A DNA stretch of 29,427 bases from an uncultured Eubacteriales bacterium (GCA_900553805.1 USEU01000022.1:1-29427); one strand, 5' to 3'. Counted from the stretch's first letter, positions 1 through 7,349 are shown. The notes: a model not told the origin generated them from the letters alone. Numbers and translations are program-made.

Positions 1-64
1 CCCTTTCGGGATGGTCGATGTGGTTTTTTCATGGGCGTATTTTGCAACAGGCCCGGTTTTTGTC

Positions 65-640
65 TCAATATTCTCTCACAACGGCCTTGACGATGCCGAT
101 GATCTCGGCCTGGGTGCCGTCGATGGGGGGGTAGGCTTCGTTTTCCGGCATGAGCCAGATCTCGCCGTGCCGGCGGCGCAGGCGCTTGACGGTGGCCTCG
201 TCGCCCAGGCGGGCGACCACGATCTGCCCGTCATCCGCCGTTTGCTGGGGGCGGACCACCACCTTGTCGCCGCTGAGGATGCCTGCGCCGATCATGCTGT
301 CGCCCCGGACCCGCAGGGCGAAGCAGCCCGGATCGTCCCAGGCCATGGTGCCCTCCTGATTTTCCACGGCCAGGATGGGCATGCCCGCAGTGACCACGCC
401 CACAATGGGGATCTGCCCCGGCCTGGCCCCGGCGGCCAGAGCGCGCTTGCGGCCCTTCTGCCCGGCGGCTCCCAGAATGCCCTTGGCTTGCAGGGCCTGC
501 AAATGGTAGCTCACCGAAGCGGTGGAGCGCAGGCCCACGGCCTCGCCGATCTCCCGCACCGAGGGGGAATAGCCATGCTCCTGGACAAATTCGTTGACGA
601 AATTCATGATCTCCTCCGGCTTGTTGCTGGTTCTGGGCAT
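65..640 (-). CDS. lexA: LexA SOS repressor
   Basis: LexA represses DNA-damage genes and cleaves itself when RecA filaments form. The 191-residue product has usual LexA length. Residues 1-65 form the winged HTH, with the typical SVREIGEAVGLRSTASVSYH segment. The C-terminal half is the S24 peptidase: the scissile Ala-Gly lies in VVTAGMP, the nucleophilic serine in RGDSM and the general-base lysine in EATVKRL, so the protein should be autocleavable. The ATG at 640 is preceded by AAGGAGG at a good distance. The gene is monocistronic in this window and diverges from the gene at 771. I found no clear SOS box in its promoter, so autoregulation is not shown by the sequence. Confidence 0.96.
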   Translation of the reverse strand: MPRTSNKPEEIMNFVNEFVQEHGYSPSVREIGEAVGLRSTASVSYHLQALQAKGILGAAGQKGRKRALAAGARPGQIPIVGVVTAGMPILAVENQEGTMAWDDPGCFALRVRGDSMIGAGILSGDKVVVRPQQTADDGQIVVARLGDEATVKRLRRRHGEIWLMPENEAYPPIDGTQAEIIGIVKAVVREY

Positions 641-672
641 GGCGAAGCCTCCTTGTAAATTCTCTTTCTTTC

Positions 673-700
673 ATTATAGCACAAATGAACGAAAAAGCAA
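673..700 (-). promoter_or_regulatory. Promoter of lexA
   Basis: Read on the minus strand, TTGCTT (695-700) and TATAAT (673-678) are separated by 16 nt, and TGC before the -10 makes it an extended -10. The lexA ATG follows about 30 nt downstream. A GAAC half site lies in the spacer, but a second GTTC at the spacing of a Gram-positive LexA box is absent. Confidence 0.7.
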
Positions 701-770
701 TTATTTTTTCGCACATTTTTCGCCCCGGCCGGGTAGAATGGAGGGAAATGCTTTTAAGGGAGTGGCGCAA

Positions 771-1202
771 ATGGAGGATATGGAGGCCCGGGTCTGGCAG
801 CGGGTGGGGGGCAGGGAGCCAATGGAGCTGCCCCAGCTGGCAAGACTGTGCCGGGAGGCGGCGGCGGATTATCGCAATCTGGCCGCCCTGTGCGCCGGGC
901 AAGCCCGGCAGACGCTGCTGGAGCTGCACCGGGAGGCGGCCGCCGCCGCCCAGGCGGTGAGCGGCATGGCAATGCTGCGGGGGCTGGAGCTGCCGCACGA
1001 TCAGACCTGCTGGCCGGAAAAGCAGCTGTGCCGGGGGCTGGCCCTGGCCTACCGCCGCAGCCGGGAGCTGTGGCAGGCATTCCAGAGCTGGAGCGCCAGC
1101 AGCGAATTCGGATTTTCCTTCCGCGCCCTGGCAAGGCAGGAGGAAGCCGCCAGCACCCGCCTGCTGGCCCTGCTGGCAAACTGCCCGGTGAGGCATACAT
1201 AG
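771..1202 (+). CDS. Small helical protein of unknown function
   Basis: A 143-residue protein, not confidently assigned. It is rich in Ala, Leu, Arg and Glu, lacks a signal peptide or membrane segment, and should be mainly helical. The stretch around LARLCREAAADYRNLAALC, followed by a second Ala-rich helix and a C-terminal helix ending LARQEEAASTRLLALL, loosely recalls ferritin-like four-helix proteins. No complete set of E/H metal ligands is visible, so that is only a suggestion. I chose the ATG at 771 because AAGGGAG (756-762) precedes it by 8 nt; an upstream in-frame ATG at 738 has no comparable site. It is transcribed away from lexA, and a TAGAAT at 734-739 could be its -10. Confidence 0.65.
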   Translation: MEDMEARVWQRVGGREPMELPQLARLCREAAADYRNLAALCAGQARQTLLELHREAAAAAQAVSGMAMLRGLELPHDQTCWPEKQLCRGLALAYRRSRELWQAFQSWSASSEFGFSFRALARQEEAASTRLLALLANCPVRHT

Positions 1203-1224
1203 CCGCCCCGCAAGCAAAAGGAAG

Positions 1225-1239
1225 CCGCCGGGGATTCGA
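1225..1239 (-). repeat. 15-bp partial copy of the tRNA-Lys 3' end
   Basis: Positions 1225-1239 are identical to 1893-1907, which encode the 3' half of the T arm and part of the acceptor stem of tRNA-Lys, in the same orientation. The two copies bracket the four-helix-bundle gene and the structured segment. Short direct repeats of a tRNA 3' end are the usual scar of tRNA-targeted integration, but no integrase is present, so an att-site role is inference. Confidence 0.5.
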
Positions 1240-1322
1240 TGACATTGTGGTTCCCACCAGTGTTTGCACTGGTGGGCGCAGGTGTCCACTGGACACCCGC
1301 ATTGAAATGGGTTCGAATCCTC
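1230..1322 (+). ncRNA. Candidate structured RNA, tRNA-like multi-stem
   Basis: Four nested pairings can be read directly. P1 is GGATTCGA (1232-1239) with TCGAATCC (1313-1320), extendable by a G-U and a G-C pair. P2 is CATT (1243-1246) with AATG (1306-1309). Inside lie two strong hairpins: a perfect 10-bp stem with a TTTG loop (1253-1276), and a 7-bp perfect stem with an ACT loop (1281-1297). The G-U pair weakly favours the plus strand. Segment 1311-1320 looks like a tRNA T arm, but there is no anticodon arm or acceptor stem, so it is not a tRNA. It could equally be a DNA end structure of a small element that includes the neighbouring four-helix-bundle gene. Confidence 0.45.
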
Positions 1323-1329
1323 TTTGGGA

Positions 1330-1374
1330 AAACAAAAAGGACAAGGCCACCACAGATGTGGAGGCCTTGCCCTT
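1330..1374 (-). terminator. Terminator of the four-helix-bundle gene
   Basis: On the minus strand an 18-bp stem with two mismatches (1337-1354 with 1357-1374) is followed by a T-rich run read from 1336 down to about 1328. It lies 27 nt past the stop codon at 1401, as expected for an intrinsic terminator of that gene. Confidence 0.75.
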
Positions 1375-1400
1375 ATGTAGATTAATCGCTTTGGATGCGA

Positions 1401-1745
1401 TTACTTCGCATTGTTTTTCGCTGTATTGATAGATGAGATCAAAAGCTTTTTGATCTCAATACACTGGTCAAGAATGGTCTTATCCTCATAGTATTCGCTT
1501 TCAATCAGCAATTCCAGCCAGTATTCACTTTCAGAACACTCTTTGAGGGCAATTTGGAGCTTTGCGACAAAGTCCGCCCTGCCATGTGCATAAAATGCTT
1601 CCCGAATATTGGCACCAATACTGGTTCCGGAGCGAAGAAGCTGGCCTGTCAGAACGGATTCCCGCTTCTGCTGTCGTACCTCATTGCATACTTTGATGAT
1701 CCGCAAGGCAAACGCTTTAGATTTTTCCTGTAACGGACTTCCCAT
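1401..1745 (-). CDS. Four-helix-bundle protein, 23S intervening-sequence (S23/IVP) type
   Basis: The 114-residue product carries the hallmark segment GQLLRSGTSIGANIREA followed by a helix with KLQIALKECSESEYWLELL, typical of the TIGR02436 four-helix-bundle family. Members occur inside intervening sequences of 23S rRNA genes in several bacteria and also as free chromosomal genes; the fold is shared with the Avd accessory protein of diversity-generating retroelements. The molecular role is unsettled, with nucleic-acid binding likely. GGGGGGAG precedes the ATG at 1745. Its codon use is visibly less GC-rich than the flanking genes, which suggests transfer. It sits between a tRNA operon and the structured segment, with no reverse transcriptase nearby, so an Avd/DGR role is unlikely. 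Confidence 0.88.
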   Translation of the reverse strand: MGSPLQEKSKAFALRIIKVCNEVRQQKRESVLTGQLLRSGTSIGANIREAFYAHGRADFVAKLQIALKECSESEYWLELLIESEYYEDKTILDQCIEIKKLLISSINTAKNNAK

Positions 1746-1770
1746 AAATCTCCCCCCTTCGCATCCTACT

Positions 1771-1844
1771 TATTCACTATTCACTATTACTTTTTACTTT
1801 CCAAAAATCGGACGTCCGAATTTAGTGAAGAGTGAAGAGTGAAG
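1771..1844. repeat. Heptad tandem repeats forming an inverted repeat around a palindrome
   Basis: Three perfect tandem AGTGAAG units (1824-1844) face two ATTCACT units (1772-1785), which are near-complementary, so the arms can fold back. Between them is the perfect 12-bp palindrome TCGGACGTCCGA (1808-1819). It fills the gap between the tRNA terminator and the four-helix-bundle gene; the function is unknown. Confidence 0.6.
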
Positions 1845-1848
1845 AAGT

Positions 1849-1886
1849 AAAAATCGGCAACCTTCCGCCGAAGTTTGCCGATTTTT
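1849..1886 (-). terminator. Terminator of the tRNA operon
   Basis: AAAAATCGGCAA (1849-1860) pairs perfectly with the segment 1875-1886. On the minus strand the 12-bp stem begins at the encoded CCA of tRNA-Lys and ends in TTTTT, a Rho-independent terminator for the tRNA transcript. Confidence 0.85.
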
Positions 1887-1961
1887 GGTGACCCGCCGGG
1901 GATTCGAACCCCGGACCCACTGCTTAAAAGGCAGTTGCTCTGCCAACTGAGCTAGCGGATC
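1886..1961 (-). tRNA. tRNA-Lys (anticodon TTT)
   Basis: A full cloverleaf on the minus strand: acceptor GATCCGC pairs with GCGGGTC (one G-U), discriminator A, and CCA encoded at 1888-1886. The anticodon stem ACTGC/GCAGT closes the loop CTTTTAA, giving anticodon TTT. The T loop is TTCGAAT. It is the second gene of a two-tRNA transcript, 5 nt after tRNA-Gln, and 15 bp of its 3' end are duplicated at 1225-1239. Confidence 0.97.
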
Positions 1962-1966
1962 AGATA

Positions 1967-2041
1967 TGGCTGGGATGGCCGGATTTGAACCGACGAATGC
2001 CAGAGTCAAAGTCTGGTGCCTTACCGCTTGGCGACATCCCA
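1967..2041 (-). tRNA. tRNA-Gln (anticodon TTG)
   Basis: A full cloverleaf on the minus strand: acceptor TGGGATG pairs with CATCCCA, discriminator G, and CCA encoded at 1969-1967. The anticodon stem CCAGA/TCTGG closes the loop CTTTGAC, giving anticodon TTG. It is the first gene of the tRNA-Gln/tRNA-Lys transcript. Confidence 0.97.
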
Positions 2042-2081
2042 ATATATTGGTGCAACGCGCCCATGGTCGGACACACAGAGA

Positions 2082-2110
2082 ATTATATCATGGAAGGGCC
2101 CCGTTTGCAA
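2082..2110 (-). promoter_or_regulatory. Promoter of the tRNA-Gln/tRNA-Lys operon
   Basis: On the minus strand, TTGCAA (2105-2110) and TATAAT (2082-2087) are separated by exactly 17 nt, about 40 nt upstream of tRNA-Gln. Confidence 0.88.
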
Positions 2111-2133
2111 CCCTTTTTTTGAATTTTTACGCC

Positions 2134-2196
2134 CCGGCGGCCGCTGTGCCGCCGGTTTTGCGATTTTTGGGCACAAGGGACTTCGTGCCCAAAAAT
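2134..2196. other. Two adjacent hairpins in the 313-bp gap before the HdeD-like gene
   Basis: CCGGCGGC (2134-2141) pairs with GCCGCCGG (2148-2155) and is followed by TTTT on the plus strand. Next, a perfect 12-bp stem pairs 2163-2174 with 2185-2196, flanked by A and T runs on both sides. They look like terminators, but no convergent gene ends here; they may insulate the tRNA operon from the plus-strand operon. From 2197 to 2354 only a weak promoter candidate (TATTCT at about 2312-2317) is visible. Confidence 0.45.
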
Positions 2197-2354
2197 TCAA
2201 CACGGGGGCGGCGGTGCGCAAAAACTGGGCAGATGGAAAATAGTGCCTGTTTTTCGGGCACCGGCGGGGGAATGACCGTGTTCAAGGGCAAAAAAATATT
2301 GTATTCTATGTCCAGTCAATGGAACCGAACACATGCCGAAGGAGGCGCAGAAAT

Positions 2355-2960
2355 ATGAAATCCCGTTCTGTTGTTCCGATGAAGGTCGCCAAGTATGGCT
2401 ATATCGCCATTTCCGTTGTGTTCTGCCTGATGGGCGTGGCGCTGATCGCGTTCCCCGCGCCCTCCGCGCAGACCATTGCGATTTTCTTCGGTGTTTCAAT
2501 GCTGGTATTTGGCGCGGTAAGGCTGGTGGGTTACTTTTCCAAGGATCTGTTCCGCCTGGCCTTCCAGTATGATCTGCAATTTGGAATCCTGCTGATGCTG
2601 TTGGGGATCATCACCCTGCTGAAGCCCGACAATGTGATGAACTTCCTGTGCATCTCCATGGGCATCTGCATCCTGGTGGACAGCCTGTTCAAGGTGGGCA
2701 CCGCCATGGACGCCCGGCGCTTCGGCATCCGCCAGTGGTGGCTGACCATGGTGATGGCCATTGTGGCCGGGGTGGCCGGGTTGCTGCTGGCCTTCCGCCC
2801 CTCCGAGGCGGTGGAGGTCATCGTCACGCTGCTGGGCATCTCGCTGCTGTGCGAAGGCATTCTGAACCTGAGCGTGGCGGTCAGCCTTGTGAAAATCGTC
2901 AAGCATCAGAAGCCTGATGTGATCGATGTGGAATATTGTGATGTATGGGAGGATAATTAA
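2355..2960 (+). CDS. HdeD/DUF308-like six-helix membrane protein
   Basis: A 201-residue integral membrane protein with about six hydrophobic helices arranged as three similar hairpins, matching HdeD/DUF308 proteins. That family is known from acid resistance in enterobacteria but has no settled biochemical role in Firmicutes. The C-terminal tail after about residue 180 is polar and acidic. AAGGAGG precedes the ATG at 2355 by 9 nt. The stop is one base before the ATG of the MMPL transporter, so the two are almost certainly co-transcribed and translationally coupled. That points to an accessory role for the transporter, which is inference. Confidence 0.85.
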   Translation: MKSRSVVPMKVAKYGYIAISVVFCLMGVALIAFPAPSAQTIAIFFGVSMLVFGAVRLVGYFSKDLFRLAFQYDLQFGILLMLLGIITLLKPDNVMNFLCISMGICILVDSLFKVGTAMDARRFGIRQWWLTMVMAIVAGVAGLLLAFRPSEAVEVIVTLLGISLLCEGILNLSVAVSLVKIVKHQKPDVIDVEYCDVWEDN

Positions 2961-2961
2961 A

Positions 2962-5055
2962 ATGCGTTTTTCAAAAGCGGTCGTCAAATACCGCATCCCG
3001 ATCCTGATCCTGACGCTGCTGCTGATGATCCCCTCGGTAATGGGCATGGCGGCCACCCGTGTCAACTATGACATGCTGACCTACCTGCCCAGCGACATGG
3101 AGACCGTCATCGGCCAGGATGAGCTGCTGAAGGACTTCAACAAGGGAGCCTTCACCTTCCTGATTTTCGAGGATATGCCGGAAAAGGATGTGGCCGCCCT
3201 GAAAGAAAAGGTGGAGAGCATCGACCACGTGGCCACCGTGCTGTGGTATGATTCCCTGGCGGACCTGAGCATCCCCATGGAGCTGCTGCCGGAAAAGGTG
3301 TACAGCGAATTCAATACCGACCACTCCACGATGATGGCCGTGTTCTTCGACAGCGGCACCAGCGAGGACAGCACCATGGAGGCCGTTAAGGAGATCCGAA
3401 GCGTCTGCGGCAAGCAGTGCTTTGTGTCCGGCATGACGGCGCTGGTGGTGGACCTGAAAGACCTGTGCGAGCAGGAGGAGCCGATTTATGTCGGCCTGGC
3501 AGTGCTGCTGGCCTGCGTGGCCATGTTCCTGCTGCTGGATGGCTGGCTGATCCCGCTGGTGTTCCTGGTTTCCATCGGGGCCATGATCCTGCTGAACATG
3601 GGCACCAACTACTGGCTGGGTGAAATTTCCTACATCACCAAGGCCCTGTCCGCTGTGCTCCAGCTGGCCGTGACCATGGACTACTCCATCTTCCTGTGGC
3701 ACAGCTACAACGAGCAGCGCGAGAAGTACCCGGATAACAAGGAAGCCATGGCGGTGGCCATCAAGGAGACCCTGACCAGCGTCATCGGCAGCTCCGTCAC
3801 CACCATCGCGGGCTTCATCGCTCTGTGCTTCATGAGCTTCACCCTGGGCCGCGACCTGGGCATCGTGATGGCCAAGGGCGTGCTGCTGGGCGTCCTGGGC
3901 TGCGTGACCGTGCTGCCCAGCATGATCCTGGTGCTGGATAAGCCCCTGCAAAAGACCAAGCACCGCTCCATCATTCCCAACATGGATCGGTTTGCCAAGG
4001 GCATCGTGAAGATCTTCCCCGTGTTCCTCATCCTGTTCGTGGCCCTGATCTATCCCGCCTACAACGGCTACGCCAAGGCCAACGACGAAGTGTACTACGA
4101 CATGGGCCAGTGCCTGCCGGAGGAAATGAACTACGTGGTCTCCAACGAGAAGCTGCACAATGACTTCAACATTGCCTCCACCCACATGGTGCTGGTGGAT
4201 GCCAATACCTCCTCCAGGCAGGTCAAGGAAATGATGGCCCGGATGGAGCAGGTGGACGGCGTGAAGTACGTGCTGGGCATGGAGAGCCTGGTTGGCTCCC
4301 GCATCCCGGAGGAGCTGCTGCCCGCCGAGCTGACCGACACCCTGGAAAGCGACAACTGGAAGCTGCTGCTGGTCAACTCTGAATATGCCCCCGCCAGCAA
4401 CGCGGTGAACGAGCAGATCACCCGGCTGAATGAGATCCTGAAATCCTACGATCCCACCGGCATGCTCATCGGCGAAGCGCCCTGCATGAAGGACATGATC
4501 GAAACCACCGACCATGACTTTGCCGTGGTCACCGCCGTGTCCCTGGTTGCCATCTTCATCATCATTCTGCTGGTGGAGAAGAGCCTGACGCTGCCCGTGA
4601 TCCTGATCGCCGTGATCGAGCTGGGCATCTTCATCAACCTGGGCCTGCCCCATTATCTGGGCCAGAGCATGGCTTTCATCACCCCCATCTGCATCAGCAC
4701 CATTCAGCTGGGCGCGACGGTGGACTACGCCATCCTGATGACCACCCGCTATAAGGCCGAGCGCATCTCCGGCAGCGACAAGCGCACTGCCGTGCAGACC
4801 GCCCTGGCCACCTCCATCCCCTCCATCATCGTCTCCGGCATGGGAATGTTCGCCGCCACCTTCGGCGTAGCTGTGTACTCCGATATCGAGATCGTCAGCT
4901 CCATGTGTATGCTGATCGCCCGGGGCGCTGTGGTGAGTATGCTGCTGGTGATCTTCATCCTGCCCGCCATGTTCATGCTGCTGGATAAGGTGATCTGCAA
5001 GACCACCCTGGGCATGACGAAAATTGATGCCAAGTCAAAGAACCCTGTGAAATAA
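2962..5055 (+). CDS. MMPL/RND-family transporter
   Basis: This 697-residue protein has the duplicated RND layout: TM1 at about 12-31, an outer loop to about 170, a five-helix bundle, then TM7, a second outer loop and a second bundle. Each bundle carries the MMPL proton-relay Asp-Tyr pair in an equivalent place: TMDYSIF (D240-Y241) and TVDYAIL (D588-Y589). MMPL proteins export lipids, peptides or other envelope molecules using the proton gradient; the substrate cannot be read from sequence. The ATG at 2962 is preceded by GGGAGG with 9 nt spacing. The next gene encodes a secreted XXXLXXG-repeat protein, a frequent partner of such transporters in Firmicutes. Confidence 0.93.
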   Translation: MRFSKAVVKYRIPILILTLLLMIPSVMGMAATRVNYDMLTYLPSDMETVIGQDELLKDFNKGAFTFLIFEDMPEKDVAALKEKVESIDHVATVLWYDSLADLSIPMELLPEKVYSEFNTDHSTMMAVFFDSGTSEDSTMEAVKEIRSVCGKQCFVSGMTALVVDLKDLCEQEEPIYVGLAVLLACVAMFLLLDGWLIPLVFLVSIGAMILLNMGTNYWLGEISYITKALSAVLQLAVTMDYSIFLWHSYNEQREKYPDNKEAMAVAIKETLTSVIGSSVTTIAGFIALCFMSFTLGRDLGIVMAKGVLLGVLGCVTVLPSMILVLDKPLQKTKHRSIIPNMDRFAKGIVKIFPVFLILFVALIYPAYNGYAKANDEVYYDMGQCLPEEMNYVVSNEKLHNDFNIASTHMVLVDANTSSRQVKEMMARMEQVDGVKYVLGMESLVGSRIPEELLPAELTDTLESDNWKLLLVNSEYAPASNAVNEQITRLNEILKSYDPTGMLIGEAPCMKDMIETTDHDFAVVTAVSLVAIFIIILLVEKSLTLPVILIAVIELGIFINLGLPHYLGQSMAFITPICISTIQLGATVDYAILMTTRYKAERISGSDKRTAVQTALATSIPSIIVSGMGMFAATFGVAVYSDIEIVSSMCMLIARGAVVSMLLVIFILPAMFMLLDKVICKTTLGMTKIDAKSKNPVK

Positions 5056-5072
5056 ATGTGGAGGTATTGAAA

Positions 5073-7217
5073 ATGAACAAACTGCTGAAAAAAGTAATTG
5101 CCCTCGGCCTGAGCGCCGCCCTCTGCCTGACCGGCGCAGGGTTTGCCTTTGCCGACGACGGCGTGAAGAATGAAAAGGATGAAACGGTTTACGTTCTGGC
5201 CGGAGCGGACGGCGCTGTCCGGCAGGTCATCGTCAGCGATTGGCTGAAGAACGCCGCCGGGGAGGATGCCCTGGCCGACCGCAGCGCGCTGACGGACATT
5301 GAAAACGTCAAGGGCGACGAGACCTACGCCGCCGACGGCGAGGCTCTCACCTGGACTGCCAACGGCAGCGACATCTATTACCGGGGCACCACCGACAAGG
5401 AGCTGCCCGTATCCCTCACCGTCTCCTATCAGCTGGACGGCCAGGACATCGCCCTGGAAGATCTGGTGGGCAAGAGCGGCCGGGTGACCATCCGCTTCGA
5501 CTATGACAACCGCCTGTATGAGCTGGTGGAGCTGAACGGCGAAAAGGAAAAAATCTATGTCCCCTTCGCCGCCGTCACCGGCCTGGTGCTGGACAATGAC
5601 ATCTTCCGCAATGTGGAGGTGACCAACGGCCGTGTGGTCAACGACGGCGACCACACCGCCGTGGTGGGCGTGGCGCTGCCCGGCATGCAGGAGAATCTGG
5701 GCGTGGATAAGGACACCCTGGAGGTCCCCAGCTATGTTGAGATCACCGCTGACGCCACCGATTTCCAGATGGGCATGACCGTGACCCTGGTCACCAATCA
5801 GGTGTTCAACGCCTTTGAGGATGCCAAGCTGGATTCCTCCGAGGATGTGTCCGACGCGGTGAATCAGCTCACCGGCGCTTTGACCCAGCTCACCGACGGT
5901 ACCGACGCCCTGAACGAGGGCTTGGCTACCCTGCTGGAGAAGTCCGGCGACCTGGTCAGCGGCGTGGATCAGCTGACGGACGGCGCGTCCGCCCTGCACG
6001 ATGGCGCGTCCTCTCTGCAAGACGGCGCGGATCAGCTCAATGCCGGTGTGGCGGAGCTGACCGGCGGCCTGAATACCCTGGTCTCCAATAACGATTCCCT
6101 GACCGGCGGCGCGGAGCAGGTGTTCAATACTCTGCTGGCCACCGCCACCACCCAGCTGAAGGCCGCGGGCGTGAATGTGCCCGACCTGACCATTGAAAAT
6201 TACACCGACGCGCTGAACAGCGTCCTCAATTCCCTCAGCGAGGGCACCATCCGTGAGCTTGCCCTGGAGCAGGTCACCGCCGCCGTGGAGGCCAACCGCA
6301 GCCAGGTGGTGGAGAAGGTCACCGAAGCGGTCCGTGAGCAGGTCAGCGCCCAGGTCACCGAGGCCGTTCGCCAGCAGGTGCAGGCCCAGGTAACCGAGGC
6401 GGTCCGCCAGCAGGTCACCGCGCAGGTCATCACCGCCGCTACCGGGCTGTCCCCGGAGGATTACCAGACCGCCGTTGACGCCGGCCAGATCACCGGGGAT
6501 CAGCAGGCAGCCATTGCCTCCACTGTGGAGACCCAGATGGCCCTGGGCAATGTCCAGGAGAACATCACCGCCACCACCAATGCGCAGATGGGCACCGAGA
6601 CCGCCCAGACCGCCATCACCACCAATCTGGATGCCCAGATGCAGAGCGAGAATGTCCAGGCGCTGATCAGCCAGAACGTGGAGGAGCAGATCAGCAATCT
6701 GATCTCCGAGAACATGAGCGGCGCGGAGGTCCAGTCCAAGTACACCCAGGCCGCCGCCGGACGTCAGACCATCTCCGAGCTGCTGACCTCCCTGGATAGC
6801 TACAATGCCTTCTATACCGGCCTGAAGACCTATACCGAGAGCGTCTCCTCCGCCGCGGACGGCGCTTCCGCCATCCTCTCCGGCAGCGCCGACCTGTGCA
6901 CCGGCGCGGGCCAGCTCACCGACGGCGCGGCAACCCTGACCGACGGCCTGACCCAGCTGCAAGGCTCCCTGCCCGCCCTGGTGGATGGCATCACCCAGCT
7001 CCATGACGGCTCTCAGCAGCTGTCCGACGGTCTGAAGCAGTTCACCGACGAAGGCGTCCAGAAGCTCACCGACCTGGTGGACGGCGACCTGGATGCCCTC
7101 CTGGCCCGCCTGAACGCCATCATGGACGTCTCCCGCACCTACCGCAGCTTCACCGGCCTGGACGACACCATGGACGGCCAGGTAAAGTTCATCTACCGCA
7201 CCGACGAAGCCAAATAA
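5073..7217 (+). CDS. Secreted XXXLXXG-repeat protein, likely partner of the MMPL transporter
   Basis: A 714-residue protein with an N-terminal signal peptide (MNKLLKK, a hydrophobic stretch, then Ala-rich cleavage near FAFA). Residues 30-265 form a beta-rich globular part. Two blocks of X-X-X-Leu-X-X-Gly heptads follow, at about 267-337 and 597-657, with units such as LTDGASALHDGASSLQDG; this is the TIGR03057 pattern also seen in YhgE/Pip proteins. Between them is a long coiled-coil-like region with three 12-residue repeats (about 416-451). No C-terminal membrane segment or sortase motif is visible, unlike YhgE, so it may be held by the transporter. Start: ATG 5073 with GTGGAGG 8 nt upstream. 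It closes the operon before a strong terminator. Confidence 0.85.
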   Translation: MNKLLKKVIALGLSAALCLTGAGFAFADDGVKNEKDETVYVLAGADGAVRQVIVSDWLKNAAGEDALADRSALTDIENVKGDETYAADGEALTWTANGSDIYYRGTTDKELPVSLTVSYQLDGQDIALEDLVGKSGRVTIRFDYDNRLYELVELNGEKEKIYVPFAAVTGLVLDNDIFRNVEVTNGRVVNDGDHTAVVGVALPGMQENLGVDKDTLEVPSYVEITADATDFQMGMTVTLVTNQVFNAFEDAKLDSSEDVSDAVNQLTGALTQLTDGTDALNEGLATLLEKSGDLVSGVDQLTDGASALHDGASSLQDGADQLNAGVAELTGGLNTLVSNNDSLTGGAEQVFNTLLATATTQLKAAGVNVPDLTIENYTDALNSVLNSLSEGTIRELALEQVTAAVEANRSQVVEKVTEAVREQVSAQVTEAVRQQVQAQVTEAVRQQVTAQVITAATGLSPEDYQTAVDAGQITGDQQAAIASTVETQMALGNVQENITATTNAQMGTETAQTAITTNLDAQMQSENVQALISQNVEEQISNLISENMSGAEVQSKYTQAAAGRQTISELLTSLDSYNAFYTGLKTYTESVSSAADGASAILSGSADLCTGAGQLTDGAATLTDGLTQLQGSLPALVDGITQLHDGSQQLSDGLKQFTDEGVQKLTDLVDGDLDALLARLNAIMDVSRTYRSFTGLDDTMDGQVKFIYRTDEAK
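6318..6425 (+). repeat. Three 36-bp in-frame tandem repeats
   Basis: Units start at 6318, 6354 and 6390 and encode TEAVREQVSAQV, TEAVRQQVQAQV and TEAVRQQVTAQV. They extend a coiled-coil segment in the secreted repeat protein and are a likely spot for copy-number variation between strains. Confidence 0.85.
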
Positions 7218-7237
7218 TCCCCCCCCCTTCCCATACC

Positions 7238-7270
7238 GGCAAGGCGCTCCCCAAAAAGGAGCGCCTTGCC
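7238..7270 (+). terminator. Terminator of the MMPL operon
   Basis: A perfect 13-bp GC-rich stem (7238-7250 with 7258-7270) with a seven-base loop lies 20 nt past the stop. The T run is imperfect (ATTTCCCTTT). Confidence 0.8.
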
Positions 7271-7290
7271 ATTTCCCTTTACTGCCTAAG

Positions 7291-7326
7291 AAAAAACCAG
7301 ACGCCCCGTTTCACGGGGGCGCCTGG
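7291..7326 (-). terminator. Terminator of the ZinT-like gene
   Basis: On the minus strand, a GC-rich stem (7297-7307 with 7316-7326, one mismatch) is followed by TTTTTT (7296-7291), 23 nt past the stop at 7350. Confidence 0.85.
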
Positions 7327-7349
7327 AAAAAAGGGGAAAACGGGTGTTG

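Noticed and set aside
1..64. Possible feature at the window start (CCCTTTCGGG mini-hairpin)
   Set aside because: Too short and cut by the window edge; it is only the region after the lexA stop, and no terminator with a T run could be confirmed.
641..770. A LexA box in the lexA promoter region
   Set aside because: Only a single GAAC half site is present; no GAAC-N4-GTTC pair could be found.
1230..1322. A tRNA or tRNA-Sec gene, because of the GGGTTCGAATCC T-arm-like segment and long arms
   Set aside because: There is no anticodon loop of seven bases, no acceptor stem and no CCA; the arms have 3-4 nt loops.
1401..1745. Avd accessory protein of a diversity-generating retroelement
   Set aside because: No reverse transcriptase, template repeat or variable repeat is in the window; the sequence fits the S23/IVP branch better.
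1771..1844. A small CRISPR-like array
   Set aside because: The units are 7 bp with no spacers.
2971..4653. Long minus-strand open frame opposite the MMPL gene
   Set aside because: The product is a His/Gln/Gly-rich shadow without any recognisable domain, and the plus strand has the transporter.
4749..7004. Long minus-strand open frame opposite the XXXLXXG protein
   Set aside because: It mirrors the heptad repeats of the real gene and lacks a ribosome site.
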